A DNA stretch of 64,000 nucleotides from Linum tenue. Taxonomy: Eukaryota > Streptophyta > Magnoliopsida > Malpighiales > Linaceae. Position 1 is the first letter of the stretch. Each line of letters starts with the position of its first letter. The stretch covers positions 8,950,150 to 9,014,149 of the forward strand of contig CAMGYJ010000004.1 in the NCBI GenBank assembly GCA_946122785.1, written 5' to 3'. Positions 32,716 to 41,906 of this stretch are shown here, in pieces. The notes under the pieces are model-generated. The model was not told the origin of the DNA, did not search any database, and saw only the letters and a list, made by a program, of their open reading frames with translations. The translations under genes and the position numbers were made by a program.

Positions 32716-33520
32716 TATAAATCGAGTCATCATATCCAAGAGTTCCCTGAAACAAACAAGAGTGAGAGAGCAGTTATTTGACCCATAAAGTTGAACTGTT
32801 TGCCTATACGGTCAAATGAACCAGCAAGGTTGTGATAATGTTGAAGGAAAGAAAATTTCCAGTCAAGTGCTTCTAGTACTTTAGGTACCTCTGCATGAAG
32901 GCCCATTTCAGTCTGCAGTGGGTTAATGCCTTCAGCTACCGATGTAGAGCTTGAGAAACTGCTAAGGAACTCCTAGATTGTAAGGCCATCATAATTATCT
33001 TGAACATCATTTATATGGCCAGATGCTTGTGCATTGCCGGAAAATCCTTCCGAGCCACCAAATTCAACTTCCATCCTGAAAACATGAACTAAAAGTCCAA
33101 ATGAACTTGCATACTAACAATCAGAAATAAAACATTATCCAGATGAAACAACAGAATAATACAAGAGAAAAACCAGAGGCGCGTACTTATTCTGTGAACT
33201 TCCAACAGCCTCATCTTCTGGAGGGGAATCATCAATCTCCAGATCAATTACTTCTATCTCCTTACCGCTACTGACATGCTTAACATATTCATTAGGCATC
33301 CTTGCATTACTCATCGACAAATCAGCATCCATCCTTGCTGTTGCTCTTTGGGAAGGCACACCAGGTGGGAATATAAGAACTGGCTCATTGTCCGTATTGT
33401 CATGGATATCGGAAGATTCTATCAGGTTTAAGTCGCATATCTTGAATGAACCAGGAAACTGCTGCTTCTCTAGATCATATTCGTCATCAATATTCTCTGG
33501 GCACTCATGACTATTGCCCA
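32716..33520 (-). pseudogene. Second copy of the captured gene's 3' end
   Basis: Contains the last part of exon 1 from 'GNSHECPENIDDEYDLEKQ', the same intron, exon 2 with the same in-frame TAG, and the same truncated last exon ending at terminal repeat B. It is joined to the MULE transposase fragment out of frame, so no fusion protein is made from the upstream start. Confidence 0.8.
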
Positions 33521-34296
33521 CGAAATGCCGCCTCATCCTCGTTATCATCAGTATCTTCCTCCTCCTCGCTCACTGATCTCAAATCTTCCTCAGTATCCTC
33601 GTCGCTCGACTCGAATGGATAGCTCGGGCTAGAAGGATCAACATGACCACGATCACCAACATCGTCCTCTCGCTCATGTGAAGTACGCCCTGATCGAATG
33701 GTATTCTCGATTCCATACCACTCTGGCCCCCAAGCAGGCCATTGAACACCATCGGCCTCAACAAATGGGGTTGGTTTAGGAGGTTGCGAGTATTTGTCCC
33801 ATCCTGCACTACTCGATCCACCGTAGTTGATTGAACCACCACCCTCCCCGTAACCTCCTGTATAACCACCGCCTTGGTAGTTGCTCGAACTACCACCCCA
33901 TTCGTACCCTCCTGCAAAACCATCATCATAAGAATACTGGTGAGAATGAGATTCACCGACCGCCTCGGTCTCAACATACACCTCTGCAAGCCGGACTTGG
34001 TTATCGCTTAGGAACTGTAACATCATCGTAACCGCGTCATCATCGTTTATGACAACTTCTTGGAAAACGACCCCGCCAGCACTCATGTCTGGATACCGGT
34101 AAGTAATTTTGCCAAGTCTCGTCTGTCCGCTCGTACAAACCCTTTCTGCACAAAGATCACAGAGTTTTTGAAAATTGAATCGGGAACCAATGTTCAGCAT
34201 AATGGATTCGCCGTCCTCATAATCAATGCCTATGTTAGAGTTTGTCACCCTTCCATTCCACCGAATAGTAAGATGAAACTTCTTGAATTTACCCAT
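33511..34296 (-). pseudogene. MULE transposase N-terminal fragment
   Basis: An open frame from the ATG at 34294-34296 ('MGKFKKFHLTIRWNG') encodes a beta-rich, PB1-like N-terminal domain like that in plant MuDR-type transposases ('IGIDYEDGESIMLN', 'ITYRYPDMSAGG', 'DDDAVTMMLQFL'). It is followed by a Gly/Tyr/Ser-rich segment and a Glu/Asp-rich segment. It ends 'DEAAFRGQ' with a stop exactly at the junction to the captured gene copy. The MULE catalytic domain and SWIM zinc finger are absent. This shows that an autonomous relative supplied the backbone of the element. Confidence 0.75.
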
Positions 34297-34675
34297 ATCT
34301 ACAAATCGAGGATAAGTATATATTAGCTTAAAGACAGTAAAATTAACCAAAATCATATTGTACAACTAATATTGTCCATCTCATAACTAACGAAAATAAA
34401 TTCAACTAACTAACAACAACATAATACGAAAATTAAATCATACTATAACTAACGAACATAAATTCAACAAACTAACAACAACATAATACGAAAATTTAAT
34501 CATACTATAACTACTAAAAACATAATTAGACAATAATACGAAAAGTCTCAACATACCGAAAAATGTATGTTCTGTGTATTATGCTCGATTTTTGTTGCTG
34601 AAATTTGAAGAAGGGGGGAGTGGTTATGTTTTTGCTTCTGCTGGTGGGTTGGTATTTATAGGAAAATCTGCCTAT

Positions 34676-35090
34676 TATTCACCGTTTTTGTCAAAAACGG
34701 TGAACAACATCACCGCGTTTGTCTCAAACGGTGAACAATAGGTAGGTGTGACCTAATTTTGACCTACCAGGGGTGGGAAACGTGGGAATATATCACCGCT
34801 TTACCCTAAAACGGTGAAGGTAATCACCGTTGTCAACAAAAACGGTGATGTATTCACCGTCTTCCACAAACGCGGTGAATACATCACCGTCTTAGATAAA
34901 GGCGGTGAATACGTCACCGTTTTGGTTTTAAACGGTGAAATATTCACCGTCTTTGACAAACGCGGTGATTATCTTCACCGCCTTTGTCAAAAACGGTGAT
35001 GCTCAAACATGTGTACTTTTGGAAATTTTTTTATAACTTATGTATTTTGGGAATTTTTTTTAAGAACGTGTGTACTTTGGGATTTTTTCC
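34676..35090 (-). repeat. MULE terminal repeat C (inverted)
   Basis: Inverted partner of repeats A and B. The outer 90 bp match well, and the inner CGGTGA/TCACCG array is longer (34676-34995) and arranged differently from A and B. Confidence 0.85.
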
Positions 35091-35237
35091 ACCCAGCCTA
35101 CCCTCATCCTAGAAGGTCAGACAAGATCAAGAAAGAAACAAGGACGAGACGGGTACATAAGTTGACCCTTTAGTGACGGGTCACACAGAGTCAGTTACAT
35201 CTTATTTAGCCTATAGCGCACACACTAACTGCCTTCA

Positions 35238-36108
35238 CTCACGAGCAGGGGCGGAGGGAGAGTGTTAAAGGGTATGTCCCGGGACCCACCCTGGCTCGGG
35301 AGCAAAAATGTTAAATTAGATATAATAGTTAATCGAGTATGAAAAATAACACGTATTAAATGAGAATGGTTGAACTTTTAGATGTATGATGTTTGATTTA
35401 TAAGTTGTGTATCGACATGCTCAATCTTTTTATAACGAGCTTTCTACAAATGGCAATGGTGTATATGATCTGCCCAAAATTAAAGATGTACTTATTCAAT
35501 ATCTACCACATATTTTCACCAAATCATAGCTAGTTTGTAAAAATAATTTTATTTCAATTAGGGATAGGGAGAGTATAACGGGTGGCTCCTACGAAAAGAG
35601 TAAATTATTATAATAGTTCATTGAGAATGAAATTTAGCCATTTAGGGCATTTCTAATTGAAAATGTTTGACCGAGAGATCATGTGTTCGAATCTTAACGA
35701 CCCCATTTGTTCAGCACTTGATATTCAAATTTGCAAAAACTTTAACCACGTTTAAATTGGTTTTTGTTAGTAGGAAAATGTTAATAAATATTAAATATTT
35801 TAAGATCCATAATTAAATCTTTCCCAACAACTCGAGTTGTTGATACTAAACGGTCTTGACAAAGAGCACAATTCAAAAGCAAATATCTAACTAAATTATG
35901 AATAATGTTTTTCGGTAATTAATTATAAATAATTTTTCGATACATATAGTGATATTTTTTATATTCATATATTTAATTTACCAAAGTTTTGTAAATAAAT
36001 AATTATATCATGAATGATTTAAACAGTTAACAATATTATTTTATCATGTATATTTTTTCTAAATGGATCCACCCTCCGCAAAATCCTGGCTACGCCCCTG
36101 CTTACGAG
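35238..36108. mobile_element. hAT-like non-autonomous transposon
   Basis: The element is 35246-36100 (855 bp). It begins 'caggggcgga' and ends 'tacgcccctg', typical plant hAT-type ends. It is flanked by an 8-bp repeat with one mismatch, 'ctcacgag' and 'cttacgag'. It has no coding capacity. The left end sits 139 bp from the composite MULE's target duplication. Confidence 0.75.
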
Positions 36109-36475
36109 TGCCATACTTAAAAAATTTGATTTTGTATATGTAGAATTCAGTATCACCGAGCTCCTTGTGATGACTCTTTCCCATCGCCAGCTCCCTCATT
36201 TTCAAGAACATACACTCTACTTCATTTGAACTGTCATTAACTAATCTACCTTGTTTGAATATGTGTGTTGGTGAGAAAATAGACTTCGTCGAAGTGAAGA
36301 CCGCGTCGTGTTGGTGTCAATGATAGATGATGTGTCATTTTTCGACCAATAATTCTAATTGCAAAACTCACCAATAAAGGGTTTGGTCTAGTAGTAATAT
36401 CACTATCCTTAAACTAGGAGGTCTTAAATTCGAATCTTTTAAATAGTACATAATCAAAAAAGCAAACATATATTA
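36109..36475. other. Intergenic, nothing recognised
   Basis: About 370 bases without a supportable feature. Confidence 0.5.
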
Positions 36476-36480
36476 CTCTT

Positions 36481-36749
36481 TGTAAGACACAAGAAAGGAG
36501 AATTGGGAATTTAGGGATTGAGAAGAGTAGAATTTAGGGATTTGGAGAATTGGGGAAGAACAAGAGAGAGAATAGAGATTAGGGATTTGAGAATTTCTGA
36601 TTATTATTGCTTAACTTCCAAAACTAATGAGATGCATCCTTAAGTAGCAGTAAACCGAAATAACACAAAATAACAAGTTTGCCACTCCTTCCCCCCCTTA
36701 TGGCCGACTCGGCCCTCTCCCTCTCTAACCCGAGGCCGTGTTTCCCACA
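36481..36749 (-). repeat. 3' LTR of the chromovirus
   Basis: 269 bp, 'tgtaagacac' to 'tttcccaca' on the plus strand. Confidence 0.92.
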
Positions 36750-39637
36750 TCCCCTCCTCCTTCAGAATCGACATCGGCCTCGATGTCGAAGCCCGGAAAT
36801 CTCTGGCAAAGCACCTCCGACTCCTCCCAAGTAGCGTCTTCCGGTTCCACATGCTTCCACTGCACCAAGCTCTCTTCCACCAACCGCCCTCCCTTCTTTG
36901 TCCACCTGGTCTCCAACACCTTGAGAGGAACTAGCTCCAAGTCGCCATCTGCTGTCATCGGAGGAGCCGTCGACGTCACCCTGTCCGCCTGGCCCCGGTA
37001 CTTCTTCAGCAAGGAAATGTGGAACACCGGGTGTATGCGCGAACCTGCAGGTAGCTGCAGCCGATAAGCAACCGGGTTGACCTTGTGGATGATCTCATAC
37101 CGCCCAAAGAACCTAGCTGCCAGCTTCTGGTATGCCCGCCTGAATACCGAGGACTGCCGGTAGGGATGCAGCCTCAACAGTACCCAGTCACCCACCTCAA
37201 ACTCCTCATCTCGCCGCCCTGCATCCTCTGTTTGCTTCATCCTGTTGCTTGCCGCAGCCAAATTGGTTCTCAACTGCTCCAAAGCCTCACCTCTCGCGCC
37301 CAACCACCTGTCCACCGCATCAACCGAACTCGAACCACCTCTGTACTGCACCAATGTCGGGGGTGATCTCCCGTACAAGGCCTCGAACGGGGTCATTTTG
37401 ATAGACCGATGAAACGTGGTGTTATACCACAATTCCGCCCAAGGAAGCATGGCCAACCACTGTCTCGGCTGCTGGTGGGTAAAGCACCTCAGATACTGCT
37501 CCAGGTGCTTGTTAACTATCTCCGTCTGCCCATCGGTCTGCGGATGGTAGGCCGAGCTCATGCGTAATACCGTCCGCGCCATCGCAAAAACCTCCTGCCA
37601 AAACCTGCTCAAGAAAACCGGGTCGCGATCACTGACAATAGACCTGGGAAATCCATGATGTCGTACCACTCCCAAGACAAACTGCTCGGCCACAGTCTTC
37701 GCAATGTACGGATGCGCCAACGGCATAAAATGAGCATACTTCGTGAGTCGATCCACGACCACGAACAACACCGTCTTCCCACCCGAGGGAGGCAACCCCA
37801 CTATGAAGTCCATGCTAATGTCCTCCCATACCCGTTCCGGTACCGGCATCGGCTGAAGAAGCCCGGCGGGTCGCAGGTGAGACAGCTTCACTCTCTGGCA
37901 TGTATCGCATGACTCCACATAGGCTCTCACAGCCTGTGCCATCTGGGGCCAGTAAAAATGGCCTCTAATTCGGCGAAGCATCCTCTCAGCGCCTGAATGA
38001 CCCCCCAACGGAGAGTCATGGAACTCCTGGAGTACTGAGGTGACCAGGTTCGAGCTAGGAGGAAGAACCACTCGACCCTTGAACGTCACCAGCCCCTGTC
38101 GAAACAAATAATGACCCGGATTATCGCTCACTGCGATTTCCGGGCAATCCTGGAAATACTGGCTGGTCTCCATGGATGCCCGTAACTCATCCCAGAACTG
38201 CGGAACTGGTCCAGACACAGCGGCAAGAACCTCGCTGCCCGGCTTCCTCGATAACCCATCCGCCACCACATTAGTGGGCCCGGGGTGGTAGTGGATCTCA
38301 TAATCGTAGCCTAGCAGCTTCGACACCCACTTATGCTGATCTGGTGTGGACACCCGCTGCTCGAGGAGGTGCTTCAAGCTCTGGTGATCGGTGTAGATGT
38401 GAAACTTCTGCCCCAAAAGATACGGCCGCCATGTCTGTACTGCAGTAATAATCGCCTGCATTTCCTTCTTATACGTAGACCAATCCTCCTTGGAGGGTGC
38501 CAGCGTCTTGCTCATGAAGGCAATGGGGTGGCGGTCCTGAGATAACACCGCCCATATCCCTCGGCCCGATGCGTCCGCCTCGATCACAAATGGCTTGGAA
38601 AAGTCCGGCATGGCGAGAGTCTGAGTGGTCGTCATCGCCTGCTTCAGCCGCTGAAATGCAGCCTCCGCTGCTGGTGACCAGGCGAACCCCCCTTTCTTCA
38701 GTAAATCTGTCAACGGCCGGGCGATCATGCTGTACCCCTGCACAAACTTCCGATAATACCCGGTCAGACCCAGAAAGCCCCGCAACTCAGTCACCGTCGT
38801 AGGAACCGGCCAGTCCACCATCGCCTGAATTTTGGACTGGTTCACCTTCACACCCTGTGGAGTCACCATGTGACCCAAATACTCCACCTCCTGCACCCCG
38901 AACGCACACTTGGATGACTTGATATAGTACCGATTTGCCCGCAGAATCTCGAACACTGCCTGCAAGTGAGCCAAGTGATCTGCCCAAGAAGGACTGTAAA
39001 TCAGGATATCATCGAAGAAAACCAGAACGTACCGACGTAGGAGAGGCCGAAAGATCTCATTCATAGCCGCCTGGAAGGTGGAAGGCGCATTACACAACCC
39101 AAATGGCATCACCAGGTACTCATAGTGCCCGTTATGAGTGCGAAATGCTGTCTTATGGACATCCTCTTCCTGCATCCGGATCTGGTGATACCCCGCCCGC
39201 AGATCCAGCTTAGAAAAATAGCGGGACCCATGGAGCTCATCCAGCATATCATCCACTGTCGGAATGGGGAAGAGATCCTTCACTGTGGCCTCATTCAGAG
39301 CCCGATAATCAGTGCAGAAGCGCCAGGTCCCATCCTTCTTTCTCACCAGCAACACAGGCGATGAGAACGGGCTGGTGCTCGGTCTGATCAAGCCCGTGAT
39401 CAACATCTCAGAGACCTGTCTCTCAATCTCCTCCTTCTGCGAATGCCCATATCTGTACGGTCTCACATTCACCGCCTCCACTCCATCTTTTAGCTGAATC
39501 TGATGATCAACCAGTCGGTGAGGAGGTAAGGCGGTGGGAGTCTCGAATAAATCCGAGTAGTGTCCGAGCAGCTCCTGAAGCTCCGGATGGAGCACCGGCG
39601 GCCCCCCTTCCTCGATTGGCCAACACAGAATGGCCAA
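36725..39637 (-). CDS. pol: Chromovirus pol: reverse transcriptase, RNase H, integrase, chromodomain
   Basis: One uninterrupted 970-codon frame. Reverse transcriptase: 'FSKLDLRAGYHQI', 'MPFGLCNAPSTFQ' and catalytic 'FFDDILIYS' (near residue 210). RNase H: 'FVIEADASGRGIWAVLSQ' and 'YTDHQSLKHLL'. Integrase zinc finger 'GGHSGAERMLRR...CDTCQ', then core Asp in 'SMDFIVGLPP', 'SDRDPVF' and the Glu of 'TDGQTEIVNKHLEQ'. The C-terminal 'SLVQWKHVEPEDATWEE' is a chromodomain, which in this group targets integration to marked chromatin. The stop lies in the 3' LTR. The frame is separated from the protease piece by a frameshift or stop, so the natural polyprotein start is lost. The open pol suggests recent origin or supply in trans. 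Confidence 0.92.
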   Translation of the reverse strand: MAILCWPIEEGGPPVLHPELQELLGHYSDLFETPTALPPHRLVDHQIQLKDGVEAVNVRPYRYGHSQKEEIERQVSEMLITGLIRPSTSPFSSPVLLVRKKDGTWRFCTDYRALNEATVKDLFPIPTVDDMLDELHGSRYFSKLDLRAGYHQIRMQEEDVHKTAFRTHNGHYEYLVMPFGLCNAPSTFQAAMNEIFRPLLRRYVLVFFDDILIYSPSWADHLAHLQAVFEILRANRYYIKSSKCAFGVQEVEYLGHMVTPQGVKVNQSKIQAMVDWPVPTTVTELRGFLGLTGYYRKFVQGYSMIARPLTDLLKKGGFAWSPAAEAAFQRLKQAMTTTQTLAMPDFSKPFVIEADASGRGIWAVLSQDRHPIAFMSKTLAPSKEDWSTYKKEMQAIITAVQTWRPYLLGQKFHIYTDHQSLKHLLEQRVSTPDQHKWVSKLLGYDYEIHYHPGPTNVVADGLSRKPGSEVLAAVSGPVPQFWDELRASMETSQYFQDCPEIAVSDNPGHYLFRQGLVTFKGRVVLPPSSNLVTSVLQEFHDSPLGGHSGAERMLRRIRGHFYWPQMAQAVRAYVESCDTCQRVKLSHLRPAGLLQPMPVPERVWEDISMDFIVGLPPSGGKTVLFVVVDRLTKYAHFMPLAHPYIAKTVAEQFVLGVVRHHGFPRSIVSDRDPVFLSRFWQEVFAMARTVLRMSSAYHPQTDGQTEIVNKHLEQYLRCFTHQQPRQWLAMLPWAELWYNTTFHRSIKMTPFEALYGRSPPTLVQYRGGSSSVDAVDRWLGARGEALEQLRTNLAAASNRMKQTEDAGRRDEEFEVGDWVLLRLHPYRQSSVFRRAYQKLAARFFGRYEIIHKVNPVAYRLQLPAGSRIHPVFHISLLKKYRGQADRVTSTAPPMTADGDLELVPLKVLETRWTKKGGRLVEESLVQWKHVEPEDATWEESEVLCQRFPGFDIEADVDSEGGGDVGNTASG

Positions 39638-39762
39638 CTCGGCCTCGCCTTCCGGACCACATTCCTCGAATGGGATGGGTCCAACAACGGTGGTGAGGCC
39701 CTACAACTCCCAATCCTTATCCCTCCATTTGAAACGCATGGTCAACCTCTGCCAATCACTAG

Positions 39763-40328
39763 TCACAGGGCCCAAACTCTGTAACCATAGATCCCCAAAA
39801 TGATGTCGAATCCCTTGATTGGCAGTATATATAGATCAGTGGATATAGGCAGACCTTGAATTTCCAGAGAGATACCTCGAAGAACCCCTCCACAGCTCAG
39901 GGAAGAGCCATTCGCCACCTTCACCACCATGGAATCGGTGGCCACGGGAACCTGCTGCAGTTGCTTGGCGAATTCCTCGCCCACAAAATTCAAGGACGCG
40001 CCACTGTCGACCAGGGTGATGGCAAAACGATCCTCGATTCGAGCTCGGAAACGAAGAGTCCCCGGAGAGGCCCACCCCGCCACTGAGTGCAGCGAGAGAC
40101 AGGGCTCGGGCGCTGGTGGCGCAGGAGCGACGCTCGGCGAGGGAGAGACCGGCGGCGCAGGCGGCGCGTGGGCGGCGCGGTGGCGGTGCGCGGCGCGGTG
40201 ACTGCAGGGGCTGGTCGTGCGGCCTCCGGTTCAGCAGGCAGCCATCTGCGACCTATGCTGCGAGCTCTGTTTCGCAATTCTGCCCATGACAGGTCCGAGA
40301 GTTGGGAAGAACTCATTGACGATCGCAG
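39763..40328 (-). pseudogene. Gag remnant and aspartic protease of the chromovirus
   Basis: The protease frame (39763-40083) has the catalytic motif 'ITLVDSGASLNFVGEEFA' and 'ILPIKGFDIILGI', ending at a stop before the pol frame. Upstream, about 40090-40328, is a GC-rich Arg/Pro/Ala-rich piece following the primer site that may be the very start of gag ('SLRSSMSSSQLSDLSW'). No capsid region or CCHC knuckle exists between them, so an internal deletion removed most of gag. Confidence 0.75.
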
Positions 40329-40340
40329 GCTCTGATACCA
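40329..40340 (-). other. Primer binding site (initiator tRNA-Met)
   Basis: Minus strand 'tggtatcagagc', two bases inside the 5' LTR. Confidence 0.9.
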
Positions 40341-40342
40341 GA

Positions 40343-40610
40343 TGTAAGACACAAGAAAGGAGAATTGGGAATTTAGGGATTGAGAAGAGTAGAATTTAGG
40401 GATTTGGAGAATTGGGGAAGAACAAGAGAGATAATAGAGATTAGGGATTTGAGAATTTCTGATTATTATTGCTTAACTTCCAAAACTAATGAGATGCATC
40501 CTTAAGTAGCAGTAAACCGAAATAACACAAAATAACAAGTTTGCCACTCCTTCCCCCCTTATGGCCGACTCGACCCTCTCCCTCTCTAACCCGAGGCCGG
40601 GTTTCCCACA
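40343..40610 (-). repeat. 5' LTR of the chromovirus
   Basis: 268 bp, about 98.5 percent identical to 36481-36749 by eye. Confidence 0.92.
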
Positions 40611-40733
40611 CTCTTATCTAATAAAAAAATTCTAATCGTAAAACCCCAGCTATAGTTGATTCTTGTATAAGTAACTTTGTCCAGCTAAATGGCTAAATCA
40701 TCAATAAGAGAAATCTAAACTGAATCTCTCCCA

Positions 40734-41906
40734 TAGTGCAATCGGAAAAAATCCCAAGTTACACATGGTTTTAAAAAAAATTCTCAAAATACACAAGTTA
40801 TAAAAATAATTCCCAATCTACGTTAGTTTGGGCCATCACCGCTGTCGACGAAGACAGTGATTGCATCACTGTTGTCGACGAAGACAGTGATTGCATCACC
40901 GCTGTCGACGAAGACAGTGATTGCATCACCGCTGTCGTCGAAGACAGTGATTGCATCACTGCAGTACACGGCCGCGGTGAAGGCCTGACCTGCGTCGAAA
41001 CTTTAAACAAACGTAACTTTGTGCTCGGTTATCCGATCGTAGCGAAATTTTTTTTGATTCCGCATAATTTATCGAGATCTTGCAAGCCGCAAATTGCCGT
41101 AGGCGGTTTGGTCCCGCCTTCGTCTCGAAAATATGTCGTTTGCTACTTCGAACGAGCCTTTTTTCGATTTCGTCAAACTTTGAACAACCATAACTTTGTT
41201 CTCCACAATCCGAAAATCATGATTTTTTTTTTGATTTCGCATAAATTTTAAGGACTAAAATATTTAGTAGGAGAGAATTTTCAAAAAATGAATTATTTAT
41301 GGATATAAGGGATTTTGGGAATAACTTTACCTTCCTTTTCAGGAATCCAAGTACATTCTGAAAATATGTCTATGATAAAAATTGTAGTCCTTAAAAAGTT
41401 ATGCGAAATAAAAAAAATCATGATTTTCGGATTGTGGAGCACAAAGTTATGGTCGTTCAAAGTTTGACGAAATCGAAAAAAGGCTCGTTCGGGGTAGCAA
41501 ACGACATATTTTCGAGAGGAAGGCGGGACCAAACCGCCTACGGTAATTTGCGGCTTGCAAGATCTCGAAAAATTATGCGGAATCAAAAAAAATTTCGCTA
41601 CGATCGGATAACCGAGCACAAAGTTACGTTGGTTTAAAGTTTCGACGCAGGTCAGGCCTTCACCGCGGCCGTGTACTGCAGTGATGGAATCACTGTCTTC
41701 GTCGACAGCGGTGATGCAATCACTGTCTTCGTCGACAGCGATGATGCAATCACTGTCTTCGTCGACAACAGTGATGCAATCACTGTCTTCGTCGACAGCG
41801 GTGATGGCCCAAACTAACGTAGATTGGGAATTATTTTCATAACGTTTGTATTTTGAGAAATTTTTTTAAAAACATGTGTAACTTGGGATTTTTTCCTAGT
41901 GCAATC
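40734..41906. mobile_element. Foldback MULE related to the composite MULE
   Basis: The element is 40744-41896 (1153 bp), flanked by an exact 10-bp repeat 'tagtgcaatc' (40734-40743 and 41897-41906). It is almost entirely an imperfect palindrome centred near 41310. Both ends begin 'ggaaaaaatccca', as in the element at 29676-35090. Inside each end is a 30-bp tandem array built on 'gtcgacgaagacagtgatt' (about 40838-40960 and, inverted, 41690-41810). The arms continue with an AT-rich unique sequence ('cgtaactttgtgctcggtta'). It has no transposase. Open frames here only reflect the array and palindrome. Confidence 0.88.
40838..40975 (+). repeat. 30-bp tandem array, left arm of the foldback MULE
   Basis: About four units, each with 'tgtcgacgaagacagtgatt' followed by 'gcatcacc', forming CAGTGA/TCACCG-type hairpins. 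The mirror array is at about 41690-41810. Confidence 0.85.

Larger units (their letters stand above)
32453..33520. repeat. Direct duplication inside the composite MULE, copy B
   Basis: Second copy of 29676-30744. Similarity stops abruptly after 'gactattgccca', where the MULE transposase fragment begins. Confidence 0.9.
29667..35099. mobile_element. Composite MULE carrying a captured host gene
   Basis: The element is 29676-35090 (5415 bp), flanked by an exact 9-bp target duplication 'acccagcct' (29667-29675 and 35091-35099). It starts 'ggaaaaaatcccaaagtacac' and ends with the inverted form. Inside, left to right: terminal repeat A; an almost complete captured host gene on the minus strand; a second terminal repeat B in the same orientation as A; a second copy of the gene's 3' end; a MULE transposase N-terminal fragment on the minus strand; and the inverted terminal repeat C. 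The first 1069 bases (29676-30744) are repeated almost perfectly at 32453-33520. No complete transposase is present, so movement would need an enzyme in trans. Confidence 0.9.
36476..40615 (-). mobile_element. Ty3-gypsy chromovirus lacking gag
   Basis: The element is 36481-40610 (4130 bp) with short LTRs (269 and 268 bp) and target duplication 'ctctt' (36476-36480 and 40611-40615). The LTRs differ at three substitutions and one base of a C-run, so insertion was fairly recent. On the minus strand the order is LTR, Met primer site (40329-40340), a short gag remnant, protease, reverse transcriptase, RNase H, integrase, chromodomain, purine tract (36751-36763), LTR. Most of gag is missing; only about 0.3 kb lies between primer site and protease. 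Size and short LTRs suggest the Reina-like group (inference). Confidence 0.93.

Noticed and set aside
40838..40975. CRISPR-like array
   Set aside because: Units are contiguous tandem repeats without unique spacers, in a plant transposon.
40798..41010. Ser-rich 70-codon frame
   Set aside because: Product of the 30-bp tandem array.
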